Assembly: GCF_002776525.5 (NCBI RefSeq)
Contig: NC_045436.1
Location: 158,470,666-158,534,665 of the forward strand
Origin: Piliocolobus tephrosceles
Lineage: Eukaryota > Chordata > Mammalia > Primates > Cercopithecidae
Direction: 5' to 3'
DNA length: 64,000 nt
Shown here: piece by piece, positions 56,878-64,000 of the stretch
How positions within the stretch are numbered: position 1 is the stretch's first letter
How the letters are laid out: every line of letters begins with the position of its first letter
Notes under the pieces: generated by a model
The model's database searches: none
Seen by the model: the letters and a program-made list of their open reading frames with translations, nothing else
Told to the model about the DNA's origin: nothing
Position numbers and translations under genes: made by a program

Positions 56878-57532
56878 TGTGTAGTCTGTTCTCATGCTGC
56901 TAATAAAGACATGTCTAAGATTGGGTAATTTATAAAGGAAAGAGGTTTAGGGCTGGGTGCGTTGGCTCAAGCCTGTAATCCCAGCACTTTGGGAGGCCGA
57001 AACTGGCAGATCACGAGGTCAGGAGTTCGATACCAGCCTGACCAACATGGTGAAACCCTGTTTCTACTAAAAATGCAAAAATTATCTGGGTGTAGTGGCA
57101 GGTGCCTATAATCTCAGCTACTTGGGAGGCTGAGGCGGAAGAATCATTTGAACCTGGGAGGCAGAGGTTGCAGTGAGCTGAGATCATGCCACTGAGTTTC
57201 AGCCTGGGTGACATGAGTGAAATTCCGTCTCAAAAAAATAAAAAAATAAAAAATAAAGAGGTTTAATTGACTCACAGTTCCACATGGCTGGGGAGGCCTC
57301 ACAATCATGGCAGAAGACAAATAAGGAGCAATGTCACCTCTTACATGGAGGCAGGAGAACTCCCATTTATAAAACCATCAGATTCTACAAGACTTATTTA
57401 CTATCACGAGAACTGTATGAAGGAAATAGCCTTCGTGATATAATTATCTCCATCTGGCCCTGCCCTTGACGAGTGGGGAATATTACAATTCAACGTGAGA
57501 TTTGGGTGGGGACACAGAGCCAAACCACATCA
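56878..57532 (-). mobile_element. MST/THE1-type LTR split by an Alu, minus strand
   Basis: The LTR begins TGTGTAGTCTGTTCTCATGC, runs to AGGTTTA at 56949, is interrupted by an Alu, and resumes at about 57266 with ATTGACTCACAGTTCCACAT, CCTCACAATCATGGCAGAAG and the end GAGCCAAACCACATCA. The 5-mer AGCTG lies exactly on both sides (56873-56877 and 57533-57537). Without the Alu and the duplicated target it is about 340 bp, normal for a solo LTR of this type. Confidence 0.93.
56951..57254 (+). mobile_element. Alu SINE nested in the LTR, 11-bp TSD
   Basis: Full-length plus-strand Alu: GGCTGGGTGCGTTGGCTCAA, AATCCCAGCACTTTGGGAGG, TGAACCTGGGAGGCAGAGG and an A-rich AAATAAA tail. AAAGAGGTTTA flanks it exactly (56939-56949 and 57255-57265). 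It is younger than the LTR. Confidence 0.97.
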
Positions 57533-57584
57533 AGCTGCATTTCTCCAAATATTTGATTTTTCAAAAGAGCAATAGCAATATTAA

Positions 57585-57675
57585 TAATTAACATTCATTG
57601 TGTGATTACTACGCTAAATGCCTTAAATATATCCTATAATCCCTATGTCATAGGTACAATTCTCATTCCCTTAGA
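57585..57675 (-). repeat. MIR fragment, minus strand
   Basis: AACATTCATTGTGTGATTAC, CTACGCTAAATGCCTTAAA and GTCATAGGTACAATTCTCAT follow reversed MIR order. Confidence 0.65.
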
Positions 57676-58219
57676 TCCCTATAAATGCACCTTAAACTCA
57701 GTAATAAGTTAACAATCAACAGAACTAGCAAAATCTATATTTTCAATTCCCCACATAAAGAATAATTGTAAACATTTATTTAGAGTTTAGGGTCAGTGAT
57801 GTTATTTTGGTTTAAGACATATTTTCTGTATTGATCATTATTGGGGAATGTTACTTATTCTTTATATGGAGAATGAACATAACCTTCTCAAGTCGGTTTC
57901 CCAAGAATAAATCATCCACAAAGAGATGTTCTTTAATCGGAGGACAAACGTGTGCTATGATTCTGCCTGCAGACCCTCACAAAAGGACCCTTGAAACCAC
58001 ATTTGAGGATACCCATCTATTAAAGAAAACTCTCCATCCTCCCTCAGAGACATTCAGCACTCATAGCAGGCCGGACTGCAGTGAAATTCTGAGAGCACAA
58101 CTTAATAAAAATACCAGAGCCCAAGCCCAAGTATTATCGAACATTAAAGATGCCTGCTCCTTCCCCAGAGCACTCCATTTTGACTGGTCTTATTTTCTAA
58201 AACACAGCCACAACCTTAA
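57676..58219. other. Unassigned stretch
   Basis: A 134-aa frame (57831-58235) has no recognisable domain and no start context I can support. No recognised repeat. Confidence 0.4.
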
Positions 58220-58595
58220 CAAGAGGTGCATGTGAAAGCCAATCCCAGCGTGATCAGGGACTCAGCGGAAGAGTGAGTGTGTGCAAAGGCCAGAGGTGAA
58301 GTTAGAGAGAACCGGCACCCCCACTGATTATTGACATATTGACCGACGCAGAAAAGTCAGAAAGTCAGGCCATCCCTGAGTCTTCCAAATCCACATCACT
58401 TTATTGTAAATGGAAAAGATCCTTGCACAGAAGCCAGAGAGCACGATGCAAAGGGAACTAAACAAGTGCAGGCCTAGGTGCAGCCAAACCTCCATCATTT
58501 CCAAATGACCAGAATGACAATTTGGAAAAGGTCAGATTTAATTTGACACAATTGCCCACAGGGAGCCTGACGCCTGTTCTGTATTAGCCTTGGAT
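58220..58595. promoter_or_regulatory. Candidate conserved non-coding block
   Basis: Non-repetitive sequence with homeodomain-like and AT-rich words (CACTTTATTGTAAATGG, GTCAGATTTAATTTGACAC) and no match to any repeat I know. The latter contains an imperfect dyad around TTAA. It ends at an A(18) tract at about 58600. Regulatory function is only a guess from texture. Confidence 0.25.
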
Positions 58596-58619
58596 TTAGA
58601 AAAAAAAAAAAAAAAAAAG

Positions 58620-59444
58620 GAGAAAGAAAGAAAAGTAGAAAATACCTAAAGAAAGAAAGGAAAGAGCAGGTGCCGTTTAACTTCCCCTTGGGAATTCATT
58701 CTATTAAAAAATGTTTTCATGCACAATTGGCACTTAAGGGCCTGGGGTTTTATTGTATATCAGTAGAGCAATAAGTGTATGCAATAAATAAATCTAAAAC
58801 TGAGGTTGCTCAAATGAAAATATGCCTCAAAAAAATAATCAAACTGATCTCTTGAGAAATACAGAGGAAAGTCCAGATAAATTTAATAACAGAAATTATC
58901 AAAATGGTTGCCATGCTGTTAGATTTTTACCAGTTTCAAATACCTGGTGAGTAGTCACTGCTATGCTATGAAATTTCTTTTAAGTAATTAGTTTTGAAAT
59001 GTTGCCCAGACCAGTGTCATTATATGCTCTTCAAAGGGGGATTGGAATGGCTGTGATTGTTCCTGTTTGTTACTCCAGGAAAACTAGAGCATCATTAACA
59101 GGATATTTGAGGTGGCACTGGCTGTGTCAAGATCTGGAGCACATTAAACCACACACAAAAAAGTCTTAACCCAGGCTTTGTGGCTTATTCCTAATAGGCT
59201 CTTTTCAATACAGCCAGAGTACTCATTTTCTAGCATTCTCTGGAAATGCAAAGAGATTCCAGAGCAGAGACCTTGCCCTTAAAAATTTCAATTAGAGAAA
59301 TGAGCAAGGATGATGAACAGTACCTATATAAAATAATAAACCACTTGATCACAGCTTTGTTTTACAGTTTTCTACATTGGGTGAATTAATTATTTCTCCC
59401 CCTCATCATAGGTAGTCACTTTTTGACCAACACAAACATCAGAA
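58620..59444. other. AT-rich unassigned stretch
   Basis: No recognised element or gene. It begins with GAAAG-type purine words after the A tract. Confidence 0.45.
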
Positions 59445-59690
59445 TTAATTAATGTTGCTAAGTGCTTTCTATGTGTCAAGGACTATGCAAGGTGCTTTCA
59501 AATGTTTATATTTTATTTGATCTTTCACCCATCACCTGGGTTCAGACTCTAGCTCCTCTTCATACGACAGGATTTGGGTAAGTTCCTTAACGTTTCTGAG
59601 CTTCGGTCTCCTTATAGGTATAACGGTTATGATTATTGCACCTACTTACATGATTATTGCCAGAATCAAATAAAATAATGCTTGCATTTA
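59445..59690. repeat. Two MIR fragments in opposite orientation
   Basis: 59445-59525 is a reversed MIR piece (CTAAGTGCTTTCTATGTGTC, ATGCAAGGTGCTTTCAAATG). About 59530-59690 is plus-strand MIR (GGGTTCAGACTCTAGCTCC, GGTAAGTTCCTTAACGTTTC, TGAGCTTCGGTCTCCTTATA). Confidence 0.8.
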
Positions 59691-61709
59691 TAAATAAAGG
59701 TTTTCTGTTTTAAACAAATGAAAAAATAAGACTTGAAAAAATAAGTTTGCAGAAAATAGAAAGATTAATGAAACAGCTGGAGGATCAGGCTCTTACCAGA
59801 CAGGAAACTAAAGATTCTGAGGAAGTGTTCACAGCAGAAAGCACACCACAGCCTGTCCGTAGTATTGCTCACACAGTAAATGAACTCTAGCCATTGCTTT
59901 CAGTTACTTTGTTCAATATGTAAGATCCCCAAAGCAAAAAGTCTAATTAACCATACTTGGATTATGTGATTGCCCTTTAACAATACTTAGTGAAGCAAAG
60001 AAAGATCTGGCAAAGGGGACCCGTCAGCTCCAATGATGGCAAACAGGGCTCCTGGAGCTACATTCCCACCAAGATCATACATACTATAGGGAGAAGTAAA
60101 TCTCCCAGAGAAAAGCAAATGCTATCAGGAAAGGAGAATGAGTGCTACATAGCCATCCAAGATGAGAGAAGTATACTACAACATGAAATGCATGGTATAT
60201 CTCAGAACTCAGTAAATGGTCATTTTCCAAGATTTGGTTATTATCACTCACATTGTGCAAAAAATAAATAAATAAATGCACTAACACTCTAGGAGGTAAG
60301 TTCATTTTCCTAAGTTACTCACAAAATTAGCCAAAGCATCTGAATTCCAAGACCAGCCCTTTTCCAATGGGAAGAATTAGACAGGGTAAAAAGCTGGAAA
60401 AAACAAAGAGTAGAAAGATGCGTACTGAGGAAAATCTGTTTAAGATTTTTGGTTCTTAAACTTGCTTTTCCTTGGGCACAGCATGAATTTTCAATGTCAT
60501 GCTCTTAAGTTAAAGCAGCCTGATCTGTGATCTCTGGACAACCCTACCTTTGAGGTCAGATATCATTACTCCCCACCGAGGAAGCTTCCTGCTCAACGAA
60601 AGAAAAGCCAACTTCCTCAGAGAGGTTAGAAGGGTATAAGTACAAGTTTTAACCTCCTGTTTTCTGATGAAATGGATAGGGAATAGAAGTGTTTATGAAG
60701 TCAGACACACATGAATTTTGCAGCTAATTTCACACATAGGAAAAGACCACCTGAGGCAGCTGCGATAGCGGAAGGAATTGGTATCTTCTGACTGTTATCT
60801 AGAGAAGTTTTCCCAAGCCTGAGACCTCAATCACTTCTAATTGATAGCAAAGTCTGTTGCCCCCAGCAAAAACACTACAACTTGAAGAAAAAGAATACAT
60901 CTGGTCTCATGGGTAGCTTCTCCACCCCCACCCCACCATCACATCTCTAAGGAAGTCAGCTGAGCACATGGCAAAGGTCTGTGTACCCTGGATGGGGGGA
61001 GAAGTGCTAAAGCTGCATGTACTCCTCCAAAATTCCAGCATATCAAGACGGTTGCTTAAGGTCCCCTTTGCATAAAAACCAGACAGGCCTTTGGGGAGAA
61101 ACGGAAAGAAAACTTCAAGAAAGATGGTGAGATCCTTAGGCATGTGAATAAATATTTCTGGAAGATACAAGTGTTGGGGGAAAAATATATAAAAGGATGT
61201 GGAGCTTGGATATGATGAACGGGGCAGATGCTTACACTAAGGAGAGAAGTATCAAGCCACCTGGATTCTGCCTTGAGTCACTGGGTTTTAGGATTGTCAC
61301 TTAGGGACACTTTTTGAGGATGGCGATACTCTGGTGCTCTCCAAACCCTGGAGCTTGACCTAAGTCCCTGGGCAGAAAAGATTGCACAACGAGGAGTCAG
61401 TCTTCTACAAGAGCTGTAATAACTGAAGGAGAGAGACTAAGGTGGGACAAGGGCAGCAGAGCTAAGAGCAAAGAAGCTGCAAATGGCAGAAGAGGAAGAG
61501 GGTGGTAAATGACCCAACAGAAGAGAGAAGCAGCTGGGATTGGAAGTAAAAGCTCCAAGGCAGGGCCACAAAATAGCAGAGTAGTGTTTCACCCATGGAA
61601 ACAACAGCAGGAGAATGTTATCAGCAGCAGAGAAGAGCACACAGGCAACCATAAAACCAATGGGAAAGGCAGACATCTGGGTCAACCACACTGTGACTGC
61701 TCTTTGTGG
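59691..61709. other. Unassigned non-coding stretch
   Basis: No confident mobile element. AATA-type words occur at 60264-60277. Frames up to 93 aa (59990-60271) and 87 aa (60907-61170, minus) lack domains. Confidence 0.45.
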
Positions 61710-62023
61710 GTATCAGTCATGTGCACGTGAATTTCAACTATGCACACGTGCGGTACCAACCATACGCAAGTGGATACCGACTGTGTGCATGTGGATATCA
61801 ACCCCAATCATATGGATACCAACTACGTACATGTGAAGCAACAACCACGTGCACATGGAATACTGACCATGTTCATGTGGATACGACCACATGCACACAA
61901 ATACCCACCACTTGAATGTAGATGCCAAACTTATGCATATGGATATCAACCATGTGCCATTGATACTGACTATATGTAAGTGAATATCAACCATGTGCAC
62001 ATGATTACAAATGATGTGCAAGC
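61710..62023. repeat. 21-bp minisatellite, ~15 units, palindromic E-box core
   Basis: About 15 diverged direct units with a strong 21-bp period. The working consensus is GATATCAACCATGTGCACATG, and individual units are 20-22 bp. The second half of the consensus, CATGTGCACATG, is a perfect 12-bp palindrome (seen intact at 61992-62003). Three units carry CACGTG E-boxes (61724, 61745, 61846), and most others carry CATGTG or relatives. Because 21 is divisible by three, frames stay open on both strands (for example 61734-62021 minus, 95 aa), giving seven-residue repeats. I do not recognise it as a named satellite. Confidence 0.92.
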
Positions 62024-62034
62024 AAGCATATTTT

Positions 62035-62210
62035 CTAAGGAATCATCTTAACAACACTAAGAGGTACATTATTAATCCTGTTTCATGGATAGGGACACTG
62101 GATCTCTGGAAGGATAAGTAACTTGCCCAAGGTCACACAGTTAGTATAACCAGGGTAAAAACCTAGGCCTCTCTCATAGCCCACATTTTGTCTCCATTGC
62201 AGTATGCCCA
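62035..62210 (-). repeat. MIR SINE, minus strand
   Basis: AATCCTGTTTCATGGATAGG, AAGTAACTTGCCCAAGGTCA and CACAGTTAGTATAACCAGGG are the reversed MIR core, well preserved. Confidence 0.88.
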
Positions 62211-62309
62211 TATCCATGGGTGATTCTCACTCCCAACCTTCACTCCCACCCCCTAAGACTGGCAAAGACTTGTAAAGCAAAATATGACTTTTATGGAGTT
62301 TTACCATAT

Positions 62310-62570
62310 TAAGTGGCTGGAGTACAGTGGTTCGATCTCAGCTCACTGCAACCTCCGCCTCCCGGGTTCAAGCAATTCTCCTGCCTCAGCCTCCTGAGTA
62401 GCTGGGATTACAGGCACGTGCCACCACGGCTGGCTAATTTTTGTATTTTTGATAGAGACAGGGTTTCATCATGGTGGTCAGGCTGGTCTCAAACTCCTGA
62501 TCTCAGGTAATCGGGCCACCTCAACCTCTCAAAGTGTTGGGATTACAGATGTGAGCCACCACGCCCAGCC
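62310..62570 (-). mobile_element. Alu SINE, 3'-truncated, minus strand
   Basis: The body runs from GGCTGGAGTACAGTGGTTCG to ACCACGCCCAGCC, but the T tract and the GAGACGGAGTCTC block are missing or scrambled (62290-62315 reads ATGGAGTTTTACCATATTAA). The A-tail end was therefore lost by deletion or abnormal insertion. No TSD visible. The 65-aa frame is an Alu artefact. Confidence 0.93.
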
Positions 62571-62624
62571 TAACTGGCTGTTTTTATAAACAGTGTCCAA
62601 TATCAATTTTACTTGGTTCAACAT

Positions 62625-62830
62625 TTTCAATATAAGCCTTGTTCTAAGCATTTTACATATGTCATCTCATTTGGTCCTCACAACAGTACTTATGTGGTAA
62701 GTATTCTTATGGTACCCACTGACTAGATGAAGAAGCTGCGGCCAAGGGAAGTTAAGAAACTTCATTATTACACAGCCAGTAAGGGACAGAATAAGAACTC
62801 AAACATAGACTTATCCACGATGCTAAGCTG
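62625..62830 (-). repeat. MIR SINE, minus strand
   Basis: CTTGTTCTAAGCATTTTACA, CATCTCATTTGGTCCTCACA, GACTAGATGAAGAAGCTGCG and CACAGCCAGTAAGGGACAG give a near-complete reversed MIR. Confidence 0.92.
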
Positions 62831-63087
62831 CCTTCCTTCATATAAAAATTAGGGGAAAAACAACAAAAATATTTATAAAGTCATCTATGTTTTCTCTTTT
62901 TTCAGGAATATACCTTTATGAAGTTATTCATTCACCAACTATTTACAGAGGGCTTATACTCTGTTAGGCTATCCATATCCTGATCTGACTCTCATCTGTG
63001 AAAACAATCTGCCTGTAGCACATGTGGCACTCCATCCACAGAGTGTTCCTCCAGTTGGAAATCTTAAAATCAACTGAGAAGAGTCCT

Positions 63088-63170
63088 GCCCTCCTTTCTT
63101 CCTTCTTTCTTTCTCCATTCTTCTTTCTTCCGCTCTTCATTCCTTGCCTTCTTTCTTCTTTTTTCTTATT
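63088..63170. repeat. Polypyrimidine (CTTT)n-like tract
   Basis: Dense C/T sequence of CTTT, CTTC and TTCC words. The minus-strand 73-aa frame rich in Lys/Glu/Arg is its translation. Confidence 0.85.
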
Positions 63171-63574
63171 GTTATGATATACCATTTGATTTTTTAAAAA
63201 ACCGTAATAATAATTTGTGATGGTTTATACAGACAAACAAATCAGAGCATGTGTAGAAAATGTCAATAGTCTCTACCTGACCAATTCCAATTGCCCCCTG
63301 AAAAATCCCAAGTTAGTCATTTAATGGGTATCATTTTGCGCTTTGTCCATGCCAGCACTTACCAACTTATGTAGATATTTTCAACATACATATGCAGGCT
63401 GCAATATACAACTGCCACGTATATTTTGCCATACAGCTCTTTACAATTGAGGTGTACCATACACATTACCCTGAAACTTGCATCTTTTCCCTTAATACCA
63501 TATCTAGAATATTCTTACATTCCCACATATTCGTTCTTTTTAATATTTATATTGTATTCATAAAATCTCATAAT
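63171..63574. other. AT-rich unassigned stretch
   Basis: Text at 63340-63560 resembles an old L1-like fragment in reverse (ATATTCTTACATTCCCACAT), not assignable with confidence. Confidence 0.35.
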
Positions 63575-63735
63575 GCAGAGGTCAGAAGACTACACAGCCT
63601 GCTGGTCAAAACTGGCTTGCCACCTGTTTTTGTAAATAAAGTTTTACTGGCACTCAGCTACATTCATTTTTAATGTATTTTCTATGGCTGCTTTCTTGTT
63701 TCAACAACAGAATTGAATAGCTGCTACAGATAGTA
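63575..63735 (+). mobile_element. hAT-type non-autonomous DNA transposon fragment
   Basis: CTTGCCACCTGTTTTTGTAA, ATAAAGTTTTACTGGCACTC, AGCTACATTCATTTTTAATG, TCTATGGCTGCTTTCTTG and AATTGAATAGCTGCTACAGA match the central part of the hAT-related family whose end reads CAGGGGTCGGCAAACT. The subfamily name is uncertain, and one terminus is diverged (GCAGAGGTCAGAAGACT). Confidence 0.7.
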
Positions 63736-64000
63736 TATGGCACTTAAGTCTAACACTAGTACCTTTAAAAAAACTGTTGTGCTTCTCTGATTAATAAAAA
63801 AAAAACTGAATATTCTCTCATATGTTTATTGTTCATATATTTTTTCACCTGTGAATTGGCTGTTCATTTTCTTTGCTAGTTTTTGTACTGTGCTATTACG
63901 AGTATAATATACTTTTAAGCAAGCTTGCTCTGAATACCACTAGAATTAGCTAGAATCCTGGCCCCAATACACATTAACTGTGTGACATATGGAATATTAC
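63736..64000. other. AT-rich end of window
   Basis: No recognised feature. ATATTTTTTCACCTGTGAATTGG-like text near 63835-63880 hints at more reversed L1-like sequence. Confidence 0.35.

Noticed and set aside
57831..58235. 134-aa frame, possible small gene
   Set aside because: No domain or start context. AT-rich leading part and no sign of codon bias.
61706..62021. Repetitive 69-95 aa frames on both strands
   Set aside because: They arise because the 21-bp minisatellite period is divisible by three. Openness on both strands is expected from the palindromic unit.
1..64000. CpG island, tRNA, snRNA, CRISPR array, bacterial-type operon or integrated virus with intact genes
   Set aside because: I found no GC-rich CpG cluster, no tRNA/snRNA-like sequence and no regularly spaced identical repeats. 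All retroviral material is old LTR or non-coding internal sequence.

Overview
The window is primate nuclear DNA, most likely human. It carries eight Alu copies, two young-looking L1 3' ends, THE1/MST/MLT retrovirus-like LTRs and a class I ERV LTR. Alu and THE1 are primate-specific. Family names come from recalled consensus patterns, not a database search, so subfamily labels are tentative and boundaries without a target-site duplication (TSD) are approximate.

I find no protein-coding gene, tRNA, rRNA or snRNA. The longest open frames (198 aa and below) lie in unique sequence, Alus, LTRs or simple repeats, and none shows a recognisable domain. The window reads as intergenic or deep intronic DNA. 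The gaps between repeats are AT-rich, and some contain ATTA/AT-rich blocks that could be conserved non-coding elements.

Layout. 1-8 kb: purine microsatellite, a MaLR LTR, MIRs, a possible retroposed 3' end, a diverged local duplication (4.76-5.15 and 7.16-7.87 kb), a 14-bp-stem hairpin and two Alus. 8-20 kb: THE1 LTR, a solo MaLR LTR with exact TSD, MIR/L2 fragments, a second local duplication (16.5 and 17.1 kb) around a MER20, and an MLT2-like LTR. 20-30 kb: class I ERV LTR, old LTRs, MIRs and an L1 with a 5' inversion. 30-44 kb: 41-A tract in L2, truncated L1, CA and GATA microsatellites, Alus. 44-51 kb: a MaLR cluster with a complete THE1 provirus-like element (LTR-internal-LTR) interrupted by an Alu and followed by an AT-rich palindromic minisatellite. 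51-64 kb: a 42-bp tandem duplication, an LTR split by an Alu with both TSDs preserved, an unusual 21-bp E-box minisatellite, and a hAT-type fragment at the end.

The window records mobile-element history and a few local duplications. No set of genes works together here. The least explained items are the 21-bp minisatellite (61.7-62.0 kb) and the two local duplications.
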